From the NCBI RefSeq assembly GCF_020010925.1, contig NZ_JAGJBZ010000002.1, forward strand, positions 1,426,001 through 1,490,000: a stretch of 64,000 bases of DNA, in the 5' to 3' direction. Of the stretch, positions 54,159 through 63,558 are shown in pieces (the first letter of the stretch is position 1; each line of letters begins with the position of its first letter). Both the position numbers and the translations under genes were made by a program. Origin of the DNA: Streptomyces griseiscabiei (GTDB lineage Bacteria > Actinomycetota > Actinomycetes > Streptomycetales > Streptomycetaceae). The notes beneath the pieces are model-generated. The model was not told the origin of the DNA. It did not search any database and saw only the letters and a program-made list of their open reading frames with translations.

Positions 54159-54915
54159 CTACACGGCCACCCGGAAGTGGCTGGTCAGCCGCCCCTCGTC
54201 GTCCAGCACATGGAACGCCAGTCCGGGCGGCGCCTCCCGGTCCGCGACCTGGTCGCCCTCCCACGGGAGCCGCAGCGTCCACGTCACCCCCGGGCCGACG
54301 ACCAGCGGGCGCCCGGCGAACAGGGTCGCGGCGGGTGTGTGGGCGTGGCCGGTGATGATCCCCGCGATCTCCGGCCGGCGCTCCAGCAGCCGGGCGAGCT
54401 TCGCGGGCCGGCCCAGCCGGTAGCCGTCCGGCAGGGGGGTGGTGGAGGGCCACCGGTGGGTGGTGGAAGGCGAGCAGTGCCGGCCGGTCGCCGTCGAGAC
54501 CGTCGAGGGTCTCCTCGATCCAGGCGTACGTCCGCGACTCCAGCTCGCCCTCGTCCCGGCCCGGAACGCTGGAGTCGCACATCAGCACGGCCGCCTCCGC
54601 GAAGACATGGACCGTGTTGACCGGCCCGTCGGCGGGCTCCTCCCCGAGCAGCGCCTTGCGGTACGGCGCCCGGCTGTCGTGGTTGCCCGGGCAGGTGAGC
54701 ACCGGGAAGGGGACCCCGCCGTCCCGCAGCCCCAGCAGACGCGCCGCCTCCTCGTACTCGGCCTCCGTGCCGTGGTCCGCGATGTCCCCGGTCACCAGCA
54801 GCGCGTCCACCCGCCCCGGCAGCCCCCACAGCAGATCCCGCACCCGCTCCGCCCGGCGGGTCGCCCGGTCGCTCCCGTCCAGATGCAGATCACTGATGTG
54901 CGCGAGTACGAGCAT
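54159..54915 (-). pseudogene. calcineurin-like metallophosphoesterase with a frameshift
   Basis: From ATG 54915 the protein shows the metallophosphoesterase motifs DLHLDG, GDIADHG and GNHDSR. After FHHPPVALHHP the frame breaks at a run of six G (54434-54439; six C on the coding strand): with five, the sequence continues LPDGYRLGRPAKLARLLE, IITGHAHTPAATLF (GHXH motif) and ends at TAG 54159-54161. All active-site motifs survive across the two frames, so a homopolymer sequencing error or a phase-variable tract is as likely as decay. The intact product would be about 251 residues and act as a phosphodiesterase or phosphatase. Confidence 0.85.
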
Positions 54916-54933
54916 CGCCGTACGCCTCCTCGG

Positions 54934-54987
54934 GGTTGCCTAACGGGACATCTGCATCCAAACATTAGAACTAATGGTTGGGCAACC
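54934..54987. promoter_or_regulatory. nested inverted repeats in a divergent promoter
   Basis: An inner repeat (54958-54981) pairs CCAAACATTAG with CTAATGGTTGG at 10 of 11 positions. An outer pair GGTTGCC (54934-54940) and GGCAACC (54981-54987) encloses it. This A/T-rich spot lies upstream of the metallophosphoesterase start and is a likely regulator site. Confidence 0.6.
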
Positions 54988-55165
54988 TCCAGACGTTAGC
55001 TCAGGCCGCCCGGGGCGCCCCGGAACGCGGTGGCCGTACCCGCCGCCCCTGACGCCGCGACGATGCGATGGTGGTGTCAATCGGCTCGCGTGCGCCGCGG
55101 CGGAGGGGCAGGATGCTGCCCGTAGCCCCGTAGCACCAGGGGACTCCGAGCAGACGGAGGCACGG

Positions 55166-56326
55166 ATGACCGGCACGCCCAGCGACGGGACCGCGCCCGC
55201 CCCGGCCGGGGCCCCGCCCGCCCCCTTCACCGCCGACGACTACCGGGCCCGGATGCGGCGCGCCGCACGGGCCGCCGCGGACGAAGGGCTCGACGGGCTG
55301 CTGGTGGCGCCCGGCCCCGACCTGGTGTGGCTGACGGGGCACCACCCGCCGGAGACCGAGCGGCTGACGATGCTGGTGCTGCGCGACGGCGAGGACCCGG
55401 TGCTGGTGGTCCCCACCCTGGAGGCCCCGGACGCCGCCGGGGCCCCCGGCGGCCCCGCACTCACCCTCCGCGACTGGACCGACGGCAAGGACCCCTACGA
55501 GGCGGCCGTCTCCGTCCTCGGCCCACGCGGCCGTTTCGGCGTCAGCGACAACACCTGGGCACTGCATCTGCTGGGCCTGCAGCGGCGGCTGCCCGGCACG
55601 GCGTACGTCGCGCTCACCGAGACGCTGCCCATGCTCCGGGCGGTGAAGGACGCCGCCGAACTGGAGCGGATGGCGGCGGCGGGCGCGGCGGCCGACCGGG
55701 CGTACGAGGAGATCCGGCAGGTCCCCTTCGCGGGGCGCCGGGAGGCCGACGTCGCCGCCGATCTCGCCGCGCTGCTGCGCCGGTTCGGCCACTCCCAGGT
55801 CGACTTCACCATCGTCGCCTCGGGCCCCAACGGCGCCAACCCGCACCACGAGGCCGGAGACCGGGTCATCGGCCACGGCGACATGGTCGTCCTCGACTTC
55901 GGCGGCCTCAAGGACGGCTACGGCTCCGACACCTCCCGCACGGTCCACGTCGGCGAACCGGCCGCCGAGGAACGCGCGGTGCACGACCTCGTACGGGCCG
56001 CCCAGGAGGCCGGATTCCGCGCGGTACGGCCGGGCGCGGCCTGCCAGGACGTCGACCGGGCCGCCCGCGCGGTCATCACCGAGGCCGGGTACGGCGACCG
56101 GTTCGTCCACCGCACCGGGCACGGCATCGGCGTCACCACCCATGAACCGCCGTACATGATCGAGGGGGAGGAGCGGCCCCTCGTGCCCGGGATGTGCTTC
56201 TCGGTCGAACCGGGCGTCTATCTGCCGGGCCGTTTCGGTGTACGGATCGAGGACATCGTGACGGTGACGGAGAGCGGCGGCCGACGTCTCAACACCACCT
56301 CACGCGAACTGGCGGTGGTCGAGTGA
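55166..56326 (+). CDS. M24 Xaa-Pro aminopeptidase/dipeptidase
   Basis: A 386-residue cytoplasmic metallopeptidase of the pita-bread fold. The five metal ligands are visible: Asp in VVLDFGG, Asp in GSDTSRT, His in HRTGHGIG, Glu in SVEPGVY and Glu in RIEDIV. The N-terminal creatinase-like domain spans about residues 25-155. ATG 55166 has GGAGG five bases upstream. It cleaves peptides with Pro in the second position (family knowledge). It lies 55 bases upstream of the APH-like gene and may form an operon with it. Confidence 0.92.
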   Translation: MTGTPSDGTAPAPAGAPPAPFTADDYRARMRRAARAAADEGLDGLLVAPGPDLVWLTGHHPPETERLTMLVLRDGEDPVLVVPTLEAPDAAGAPGGPALTLRDWTDGKDPYEAAVSVLGPRGRFGVSDNTWALHLLGLQRRLPGTAYVALTETLPMLRAVKDAAELERMAAAGAAADRAYEEIRQVPFAGRREADVAADLAALLRRFGHSQVDFTIVASGPNGANPHHEAGDRVIGHGDMVVLDFGGLKDGYGSDTSRTVHVGEPAAEERAVHDLVRAAQEAGFRAVRPGAACQDVDRAARAVITEAGYGDRFVHRTGHGIGVTTHEPPYMIEGEERPLVPGMCFSVEPGVYLPGRFGVRIEDIVTVTESGGRRLNTTSRELAVVE

Positions 56327-56381
56327 CCGGCCGAGTACCCCCACTCCTTCGGCTTTCCTGACCCCGGACGACGGCGCGACC

Positions 56382-57320
56382 ATGACCCAGGCACCGACAC
56401 CCACCGCGGACAGCGTCCGCCGGCTGGTCCGTACCCTGCTGAAGAACGGGGAGGGCCGGCCCGGCGGCAAGGGCGGCGACGGCCCCGACGTGACGCCCGT
56501 CGCCGGGGACGACACGCACGGCAGCTGGTGGGTCGGCACCCGCCATGTGCTGCGCCTCGCGACCGACCGGCACGCCGTCGGACGGCAGCGCCGCGAGGTG
56601 AGGCTGCGGGACCTGGTCCGGCCGCACATCGGTGTCGCGGTCCCGGTGAGCGTCGCGCACGGCGAATGGTCCGGGGGCCTCACCTACACGCTCGACACAC
56701 GGCTGCCGGGCGGGACGGCGGAGGACCACGAGGTGTCCGCCGTGGGCGAGGCCGATCTGGCGGCGCTGCTCACCGGGTTGCGCGAGGTGCCGCCGCGGCA
56801 GGCCGAGGCGCTCGGGGTGCCGCGGCTCGCCCCGCGCTCGCTGGAGGCACTGCGGGCGGCGGCGGGGCGGGCGGCACGGCTGCTGGCCGAGGCCGACGAG
56901 TTCGACACGGGGCGGCTCGGGCAGCTGCCCGCCGCGAACGCGGCGCAGCTGACGGCACCGGGGGCCGTGCTGGTGCACCACGGGCTCACCGGGGACCGCC
57001 TGGTGCTGAGCGCGGACGGCCGGGTGCGGGGGGTTCTGGACTGGGCCGACGCGGCGCTCGGGGATCCCGCCGAGGACATCGCGGGCCTCGCCACGGCCGT
57101 GGGCTCCCCGGCCGCCGTCCGCGCGGCGACCCTCGCGGGGTACGGGGCCCGGCCCTGTCTGCGCGGGTTGTGGCTGGCCCGCTGCGACACGGTGATCGCT
57201 CTCGCGGAGGGGGTGCGGGGGCGGGCCGGTGCGCCCCTCCCCGTCCTGCGCCACCGGTTGCGTCGTGGGTGGGAGCCGATTCTGCTGGAGAGGGTGACGG
57301 ATCTGCGGGGTGAGGACTGA
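56382..57320 (+). CDS. APH-like phosphotransferase, catalytic motif altered
   Basis: A 312-residue protein of the aminoglycoside-phosphotransferase/kinase-like fold. The nucleotide lobe has HVLRLATDRHAVGRQRREV. The catalytic loop, normally HGDLHPGN, reads HHGLTGDRL, so the key Asp is displaced or lost, while the metal-binding VLDWADAALGDP that follows is intact. It could be a pseudokinase or use a shifted Asp. The C-terminal part is rich in Gly/Arg/Leu. The start ATG 56382 lies 55 bases after the M24 gene. The substrate is unknown. Confidence 0.82.
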   Translation: MTQAPTPTADSVRRLVRTLLKNGEGRPGGKGGDGPDVTPVAGDDTHGSWWVGTRHVLRLATDRHAVGRQRREVRLRDLVRPHIGVAVPVSVAHGEWSGGLTYTLDTRLPGGTAEDHEVSAVGEADLAALLTGLREVPPRQAEALGVPRLAPRSLEALRAAAGRAARLLAEADEFDTGRLGQLPAANAAQLTAPGAVLVHHGLTGDRLVLSADGRVRGVLDWADAALGDPAEDIAGLATAVGSPAAVRAATLAGYGARPCLRGLWLARCDTVIALAEGVRGRAGAPLPVLRHRLRRGWEPILLERVTDLRGED

Positions 57321-57373
57321 GGAGGGGCGCCTCATGGCTCGGGGGTACGCGTAGCAGGGCGACTGCGGGCCGT

Positions 57374-57415
57374 GCGTGGCTGATCGCGCAGTTCCCCGCG
57401 CCCCTTAGGAGCCTG
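57374..57415. repeat. dispersed intergenic repeat copy
   Basis: GCGTGGCTGATCGCGCAGTT and CCCCGCGCCCCTTAGG repeat the core found at 21110 and 22710, in the gap between the APH-like gene and treZ. Confidence 0.75.
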
Positions 57416-57446
57416 CGGCCCAAGGGGCTTGCGGCTCCTCGTCGGA

Positions 57447-59192
57447 TCATGTCACCGTCAGGACCACGCACGACTCCCCGCCCAGCGTCAGCACCCCGTC
57501 CGCCCCCGGCGCCTCCACCGGCTCCCAGGACGCCAGTACCCGCGCGTGCGGCACCCCCACCGGGATCGTCGCCGTCTCCTTGCCCAGGTTCACCGCCACC
57601 CGGACGTCGCCCCGCCGGAAGCCGAACCACCGGGCCTCCTCGTCGTAGGCGACCTTGACGTCGGACAGGTCGGGGTCGGAGAGGTCGGGGAAGGTGCGCC
57701 GGAGGGTGATGAGCGCGCGGTACCAGGCCAGCATCCGGGCGTGCGGCTCACGGGCCGGCTCGGACCAGTCGAGGCAGGAGCGGTCGCGGGTCGCCGGGTC
57801 CTGCGGGTCGGGGACGTCCTCCTCGGCCCAGCCGTGCGCCGCGAACTCCCGGCGCCGCCCCCGCCGTACGGCCTCCGCCAGCTCCGGATCGGTGTGGTCG
57901 GTGAAGAACTGCCAGGGCGTGGACGCGGCCCACTCCTCGCCCATGAAGAGCATCGGGGTGAACGGCCCGGCGAGCGTCAGCGTGGCCGCGCACGCCAGCA
58001 GACCGGGGGAGAGGGTCGCGGCGAGCCGGTCGCCCTGGGCGCGGTTGCCGACCTGGTCGTGGGTCTGGGTGTAGCCCAGCAGCCGGTGCGCGGAGACGCT
58101 CGTACGGTCCAGGGGCCGGCCGTGGCGGCGCTCCCGGAAGGACGAGTACGTGCCGTCGTGGAACCAGCCGCCGGTCAGGGTCTTCGCCAGCCCCGCGAGA
58201 CCGGCCCGCGCGAAGTCCTCGTAGTAGCCCTGGGACTCGCCGGTCAGCGTGGTGTGCAGGGCGTGGTGGAAGTCGTCGTTCCACTGGGCGTGCAGCCCCA
58301 GGCCGCCCCGCGTGCGGGGGGTGACCAGGCGCGGGTCGTTGAGGTCCGACTCGGCGATCAGGAACAGCGGCCGGTCCACCTCCCCGGCGAGCGCGTCGAC
58401 CGCCGCCGACAGCTCCTCCAGGAAGTGCCGTGCGCGGGTGTCCCTGAGCGCGTGCACCGCGTCCAGCCGCAGCCCGTCGAGACGGTAGTCCCGCAGCCAG
58501 GCGAGCGCGCTGTCCCGGAAGTACGCCCGCACCTCGTCCGAGCCGGGCGCGTCCAGATTGACCGCCGCGCCCCACGGCGTGTGGTGCCGCTCGGTGAAGT
58601 ACGGGCCGAACACGGGCAGGTAGTTGCCCGACGGGCCCAGATGGTTGTGCACCACGTCCAGCACGACCCCGAGGCCCAGCCCGTGCGCCGTGTCCACGAA
58701 CCGCTTCAGCGCCTCGGGACCGCCGTACGGCTCGTGCACGGCCCACAGGGAGACTCCCTCGTAGCCCCAGCCGTGCGTCCCCGGGAACGGGCACAGCGGC
58801 ATCAACTCGACGTGGGTGACGCCCAGTTCGACGAGATGGGCGAGGCGTCCGGCCGCCGCGTCCAGGGTGCCCTCGGGGGTGTACGTGCCCACGTGCAGCT
58901 CGTACAGCACCGCGCCCGGCAGCCCGCGCCCGGACCACTCGGCCCGCCACGCGTACCGCCCGTGGTCGACGACGGCGCTCGGCCCGTCGGGGCCGTCCGG
59001 CTGGCGGCGGGAGCGCGGATCGGGCCGTACCGGGCCGTCGTCGACGGCGAAGCCGTAGCGGGTGCCGTCCGACGCCTTTGCCTCGACGGTCCACCACCCC
59101 GGCCGCTCCGGATCGCGCTCCATGGCGTGCACGGCGCCCTCGCGGTGGAGAGCCAAACGGTCGGCCTGCGGTGCCCACACCTCGAACTGCAC
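57447..59192 (-). CDS. treZ: malto-oligosyltrehalose trehalohydrolase
   Basis: A 581-residue GH13 enzyme that releases trehalose from maltooligosyltrehalose, the second step of the TreY/TreZ route from glycogen. An N-terminal carbohydrate-binding-like domain (VQFEVWAPQADRLALH) is followed by the barrel with VVLDVVHNHLGPSGNY, nucleophile Asp in DGLRLDAVHAL, acid/base Glu in LIAESDLND and Asp in QTHDQVGNR. The C-terminal domain closes the protein. GTG 59192 has AGGGAG nine bases upstream. treY is cut by the right window edge, 4.4 kb away on the same strand. Confidence 0.95.
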   Translation of the reverse strand: MQFEVWAPQADRLALHREGAVHAMERDPERPGWWTVEAKASDGTRYGFAVDDGPVRPDPRSRRQPDGPDGPSAVVDHGRYAWRAEWSGRGLPGAVLYELHVGTYTPEGTLDAAAGRLAHLVELGVTHVELMPLCPFPGTHGWGYEGVSLWAVHEPYGGPEALKRFVDTAHGLGLGVVLDVVHNHLGPSGNYLPVFGPYFTERHHTPWGAAVNLDAPGSDEVRAYFRDSALAWLRDYRLDGLRLDAVHALRDTRARHFLEELSAAVDALAGEVDRPLFLIAESDLNDPRLVTPRTRGGLGLHAQWNDDFHHALHTTLTGESQGYYEDFARAGLAGLAKTLTGGWFHDGTYSSFRERRHGRPLDRTSVSAHRLLGYTQTHDQVGNRAQGDRLAATLSPGLLACAATLTLAGPFTPMLFMGEEWAASTPWQFFTDHTDPELAEAVRRGRRREFAAHGWAEEDVPDPQDPATRDRSCLDWSEPAREPHARMLAWYRALITLRRTFPDLSDPDLSDVKVAYDEEARWFGFRRGDVRVAVNLGKETATIPVGVPHARVLASWEPVEAPGADGVLTLGGESCVVLTVT

Positions 59193-59447
59193 GGAACGGT
59201 TCTCCCTCGGCTGCCGGTGGTGGTCCTGGGTAGTCAGGGGTCGGCGGCCGAAGAGGGCGAGTCCCCTCTCGCCACCGAAGTCCATCGTGCGGCAAACGAG
59301 ATCGCCGCGTGCTCGGATCGCCGCTTTTGCCCGCGCGCGTCGCATCCCCCGGCGGGCGTGTTCGCGCATGTTCCGGCATGTCCGGGGATGGTCACCGTTC
59401 GCGGCCTGTCTGGACACCTCATGTCCCCCTGACCGACAATCACCAGC

Positions 59448-59999
59448 GTGACGTCGTCCTTCGAGTTCCACACTTACCCCGCGCGGCTGTCGGACGCCGA
59501 GCGCGACCGCGCGCTGAGGGCGCTCCGTGACGGCGTCGCGCTGGGCCGCCTGTCCCACGACACGTTCATCCGGCGGATGGAGCTGGCGCTCACCGCCCGC
59601 CGCTCCGACGAACTCGCCGCGCTCACCGCCGACCTGCCCGCCGAGAAGCGCTGGTCCCGGCTGGTGCTCGGCACCGTCGGCGCGGTCTCCGGCTTCGGTG
59701 TGAAGCTGCGCCGGGCCTGGCAGTCCGAGCGGCTTCCCAAGCTCCAGCTGCCGCACCCGGCGAGCGGCCACGCCCTGCGCATAGGCCGGGACCCGGGCAG
59801 CGGGCTGCGGCTCAGCCACGAGACGGTCTCCCGGGTGCACGCCGAGCTGAGCCGGCAGGGCGGCCTGTGGATCCTGCGCGACCTCGGCTCCACCAACGGC
59901 ACCACCGTCAACGGCCGCCGGGTGATCGGCGCGGCCGTCGTCCGCGACGGGGACCAGGTGAGTTTCGGCCGTATGACGTTCCGGCTCTCCTCGGAGTGA
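59448..59999 (+). CDS. DUF1707-FHA protein
   Basis: A 183-residue protein with an N-terminal DUF1707 domain (LSDAERDRALRALRDGVALGRLSHDTFIRRMELAL) and a C-terminal forkhead-associated domain (LRIGRDPGSGLRLSHETVSR, then DLGSTNGTTVNGRRV). FHA domains bind phosphothreonine, so this is an adaptor for Ser/Thr-kinase signalling. The start is GTG 59448. No kinase gene is adjacent. It is divergent from treZ. Confidence 0.92.
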   Translation: MTSSFEFHTYPARLSDAERDRALRALRDGVALGRLSHDTFIRRMELALTARRSDELAALTADLPAEKRWSRLVLGTVGAVSGFGVKLRRAWQSERLPKLQLPHPASGHALRIGRDPGSGLRLSHETVSRVHAELSRQGGLWILRDLGSTNGTTVNGRRVIGAAVVRDGDQVSFGRMTFRLSSE

Positions 60000-60177
60000 C
60001 CGCCCGGCCGACCCCACCGCAAAGCTCTGGCCTGGGATTTACGCAGCGAGTTTCTCAACTGGCTGTCCCCTCCAAGGTGTTGACGTGCGTTCTCGGCCAT
60101 GACTGACTGTGCCTACACCATGCACACCAGGTGAACCGAAGGCATCACAGACGGCGCCGACAGACGGCATCACACGC

Positions 60178-61569
60178 GTGCGGACGCGTGCCCGATTCGT
60201 GGAGGTGTGTGCCCTGCCGCCACTCCTCCGCTATCCGTCCGTGGACGAACTGTCCGCCCGCGCCGCGGCCCTCGTCGCCCGGCATCCGCACCGCTCCCGA
60301 CTGCGCCGCGTGGGCACCTCACGGGCGGGCACACCGCTGTGGCTGCTCTCCGTCGGACACGGCACCCGCCACACCCTGATCGTCGCCGGCCCGCACGCCA
60401 ACGAGCCCGTGGGCGGCGCCACCGTCCTCCGGCTCGCCGAACGGGCCCTGGCCGACCCCCGGTTGAGCGACGCCGCCGACATCACCTGGAACCTGCTGCT
60501 GAGCCTCGACCCCGACGGCTCCCGCCGCAACGAGGGCTGGCTGTCCGGCCCCTACACCCTCGGCCACCACTTCCGGCACTTCTTCCGCCCCGGCTTCCTG
60601 GAACAGCCCGAGTGGCTGCCCGACGGCGCCGCCGGGGCCGTCCTGCCCGAGACCCGCGCCCTCCTCGACCTCCAGGACGAACTGCGGCCCCTCTTCCAGT
60701 GCTCGCTGCACGGCGTCGACGTCGGCGGCGGCTTCGTCGAGCTCACCCGTGAACTGCCGGGCCTCGCCGAACGCGTCGCCCACACCGCCGCCCGCCTCGG
60801 CATCCCGCGCGAGCTGAGCCCGTACGACACCCTGTACTGGCCGCGCCTCGGCCCCGCCGTCTACCGCATCCCGCCCCCGCGCCGGGGCGACCTGGCCGCC
60901 GCCATCACCGAGGCCGCCGTCGAGTCCACCTGGTACCACCCGCACCGCTACGGCACGGTCACCGCCGTCGTCGAGGCACCCATGTGGGGCGTGACCGCCG
61001 TCGAGGACCCCTCCCCGCCGCCCGACGCCGACGCCGTACTGCGCCGCGTCAGCCACGCCCTGCGCCGCGACACCCGGCTCCTGGCGGACCTCCTCGCCCG
61101 GGTCCGGCCCTCGGTGAGCGGCGGCCCGGACGCGGCCCGGCTCCTCGCCCCGGTCGACGACTATTTACTGGTCGGGCCGGGCCTCGCCGACTCCTGGGAC
61201 CCCGACGTCCACGACGGCGCCGCCCGGCCGCTGCCCCCGCTCGACACATCCCGCCTCACCACCCTCGCCCTCTCCGGCCGCCGGGTCGCCCTGCGCACCG
61301 CCGGACTGCTGCACCAGCTGGTCACCCGCGCCGGACGCGACCCGGCCGACGCGCTGCCCGAGCTGGACCGGCTCATCGACGGGTGGTGCGCCGAGTACCG
61401 CGACGGCTACGGGGCACGCTGGATCCCCGTCGCCCGCCAGGCCGAGTACCAGACCCGTGTGGTCCTCGCCGCCTTCGCACTGACGGCCGGACTTCCCCGC
61501 GCGGGTGGCTCCCGTTCGGGTGACCCGGAATGGAGTTCCGGGCCCGTCGTGCCGATGCACCGGGAATGA
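60178..61569 (+). CDS. M14-family zinc carboxypeptidase-like protein
   Basis: A 463-residue protein with M14 zinc ligands His and Glu in GPHANEPVGG and a third His in CSLHGVDVGGG; the region AVVEAPMW carries the likely general-base Glu. The usual M14 substrate-binding Arg/Asn set is altered, so it may be a deacylase or carboxypeptidase. Start is uncertain: a promoter-like TTGACG lies at 60080, so GTG 60178 is preferred over GTG 60109, and homology begins near PPLLRYPSVDEL. It overlaps the SSI gene by ATGA, so the two are coupled. A paralog lies at 62122. Confidence 0.86.
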   Translation: MRTRARFVEVCALPPLLRYPSVDELSARAAALVARHPHRSRLRRVGTSRAGTPLWLLSVGHGTRHTLIVAGPHANEPVGGATVLRLAERALADPRLSDAADITWNLLLSLDPDGSRRNEGWLSGPYTLGHHFRHFFRPGFLEQPEWLPDGAAGAVLPETRALLDLQDELRPLFQCSLHGVDVGGGFVELTRELPGLAERVAHTAARLGIPRELSPYDTLYWPRLGPAVYRIPPPRRGDLAAAITEAAVESTWYHPHRYGTVTAVVEAPMWGVTAVEDPSPPPDADAVLRRVSHALRRDTRLLADLLARVRPSVSGGPDAARLLAPVDDYLLVGPGLADSWDPDVHDGAARPLPPLDTSRLTTLALSGRRVALRTAGLLHQLVTRAGRDPADALPELDRLIDGWCAEYRDGYGARWIPVARQAEYQTRVVLAAFALTAGLPRAGGSRSGDPEWSSGPVVPMHRE

Positions 61570-62003
61570 CGACCCCGACCCGCACGGCACGCGCCGCCCT
61601 CCTCGCCGCCCTCGCCCTCCTCACCGTCGGCGCCTCGGCCCCCGCCGGGACCACCGCCGTCCAGGGCGACTGGCTCTACGTCTCCCTCGCCCGAGCCGGT
61701 GTCCAGGCCCCCGGCGCCCAGGCCGCCGACCCCCGCACCTCCGACACCCGAGGCACCCTGCTTCTCTGCGACCCGCCCCAGGGCCACGGCCACGCCGCCC
61801 AGGCCTGCGCCGAACTCCGCCGCACCGAGGGCGACATCACCCGCATCCCCCACCGCGACGCCATCTGCACCGAGATCTACGCCCCGATCCGGGCCACCGC
61901 GGAAGGCCAGTGGAACGGCCGGACGATCACCTACGAGCAGACCTTCGCGAACGCGTGCGTGATGGCGGCGAGAACAGGCTCGGTGTTCGCCCTGTCGAGT
62001 TAG
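61566..62003 (+). CDS. SSI-type protease inhibitor, predicted P1 Glu
   Basis: A 145-residue exported inhibitor of the Streptomyces subtilisin inhibitor family. The signal peptide covers about residues 1-35. Two Cys pairs match SSI: LLLCDPPQGHGHAAQAC and the loop from AICTEIYAPI to ANACVM. Aligned on the reactive loop (SSI has CPMVYDP), this protein reads CTEIYAP, so P1 is Glu103 and P1' Ile, which would favour glutamyl-specific proteases over subtilisin. The ATG overlaps the M14 gene stop (ATGA). A terminator follows at 62006. Confidence 0.92.
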   Translation: MTTPTRTARAALLAALALLTVGASAPAGTTAVQGDWLYVSLARAGVQAPGAQAADPRTSDTRGTLLLCDPPQGHGHAAQACAELRRTEGDITRIPHRDAICTEIYAPIRATAEGQWNGRTITYEQTFANACVMAARTGSVFALSS

Positions 62004-62005
62004 GG

Positions 62006-62024
62006 CGCGCCCCAATGGGGCGCG
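62006..62024. terminator. terminator after the SSI gene
   Basis: CGCGCCCC-AAT-GGGGCGCG forms an 8-bp stem three bases after the SSI stop. It is built from the same strings as the dispersed intergenic repeat. Confidence 0.75.
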
Positions 62025-62121
62025 GGGCTGTGTCCATATGCGGCTCCGCCGCGTGGGCGCGACCAACCCCAACGCACCCGCACACGCCCAACAACCCTAT
62101 GAGGCACCCCAATAGGCGCCC

Positions 62122-63396
62122 TCAGTCAACATGCCGCGCACACTCCGCCGCCGCCACCACCGTCCGCACCTGATGCTCGACCTGGTCGGCCACCGGCACC
62201 CACCGCGCCCGAAACCGCTCACCGAACGACTCGCACCACTCCGCCACCAGCTCCTCCAGAAAGGGCGCCCCCGGCGCCCCCGCGTCCACCAGGGCCCGCC
62301 GCAGCATCGCGGCGGCCCGCAACGGCAGCCGCCGCCCGAACGCGTCCACACTGCCCACGTACGCCGCCGACAGATCCGGCGGCGGCCCGTCCGTCCAGTC
62401 CCGCGCCAGCCCCGGCGCCAGTGCCAGCGCCCACCGGGCCGCCCGCAGCAACGGACCGTCGGGCCCCGGCAGCCGGGGCAGCGCCTCGGCGAGCACCCGC
62501 TCCACCCGGCCCGCGTCCGTGACCAGCCGCCGCGCCAGATACCGCAGGGCCGCCGCGGGCGCCGGGTGCGGGGCCGTGTCGTCCACCAGGTCGCCGGCCC
62601 ACATCGGCACCTCGACGACCGCCGTCAGACCGCCGTACCGATGGGCGTGGTACCAGGTGCTGTGCCGGGCGTCGTCCGGCATGCTCGGATACGCCGTATG
62701 GGCGCCCGGCCCGGGCATCACGAACACCCCGGGTCCCGACACCGGCCAGCCGGCGGCGTCGGACGCACCCCGCTCCACCGGTATGCCCAGCTCGGCCGCG
62801 GACTTGGCGAACGGCTCGGCGAGCCCCGGCACATCCCTGGTCAACTGCACCCAGCTGCCGCCGAGATCGGTGCCGTGCAGGGTCACCTGGAGGTAGGGCC
62901 GCAGCTCGTCCAGCACCCCGAGGAGGGCGTGCGTCTCGGGCGGCAGCCGGTCGTGCGGCAGCACCGAGGGCGACCACTCCGGCTGCTCGGGGCCGGCCGG
63001 CCGGAAGAACCCCAGGTGGTAGTCGAGGAGGGTGCGCGGCGCGGAGGTGGTGTGCAGGCTCGCCCCGTCCGGGTCCGCGCAGAGCACGAAGTGCCAGGAG
63101 ACACCGGACCGCAACTCCCGCTCACGCAGCACCCGTTCGGCCAGCGCGAGCACCGTGGAGCCACCGGTCGGCTCGTTGGCGTGGGCGCCCGCGACGACCA
63201 GCACGGCACGTCTCGCATGGCCCACGGACAGCAGCCGCAGCGGCCGGCCCGCCCGCGACACCCCGATCCGCCGCAGGGCGCACAGCCCGGGCCGGCGCAC
63301 CGTCAGCATCCGTGCGGCCGACTCCAGCTCGGCCACCGTGGGATAACCGGAACGACCGGAACGGTCGAGATAACCGAGTTCCGACAGCAGACCCAC
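62122..63396 (-). CDS. M14-family zinc carboxypeptidase-like protein (paralog)
   Basis: A 424-residue protein clearly related to the one at 60178: GAHANEPTGGSTVLALAERVL matches GPHANEPVGGATVLRLAERAL, and VTLHGTDLGGSW matches CSLHGVDVGGGF. The zinc-ligand pattern is therefore kept. GTG 63396 is chosen because homology begins just after it; the frame is open to GTG 63534. It is convergent with the SSI operon and separates treY from the rest of the region. The substrate is unknown. Confidence 0.85.
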   Translation of the reverse strand: MGLLSELGYLDRSGRSGYPTVAELESAARMLTVRRPGLCALRRIGVSRAGRPLRLLSVGHARRAVLVVAGAHANEPTGGSTVLALAERVLRERELRSGVSWHFVLCADPDGASLHTTSAPRTLLDYHLGFFRPAGPEQPEWSPSVLPHDRLPPETHALLGVLDELRPYLQVTLHGTDLGGSWVQLTRDVPGLAEPFAKSAAELGIPVERGASDAAGWPVSGPGVFVMPGPGAHTAYPSMPDDARHSTWYHAHRYGGLTAVVEVPMWAGDLVDDTAPHPAPAAALRYLARRLVTDAGRVERVLAEALPRLPGPDGPLLRAARWALALAPGLARDWTDGPPPDLSAAYVGSVDAFGRRLPLRAAAMLRRALVDAGAPGAPFLEELVAEWCESFGERFRARWVPVADQVEHQVRTVVAAAECARHVD

Positions 63397-63558
63397 CCCC
63401 GTCCCGTCCGCCTGGCACCAGAATCCGCACACCCGGCGGAACCGAGTGGGTGGATATGTCCAGTGTCCGTCCGTACAAGGGGCGGCTCCCAGGGGCGCCC
63501 AGGAGCATTCACCGTCACCCGGTACGGGAGCCACCGCTCCCCGGCGGCCATCTCGCGT

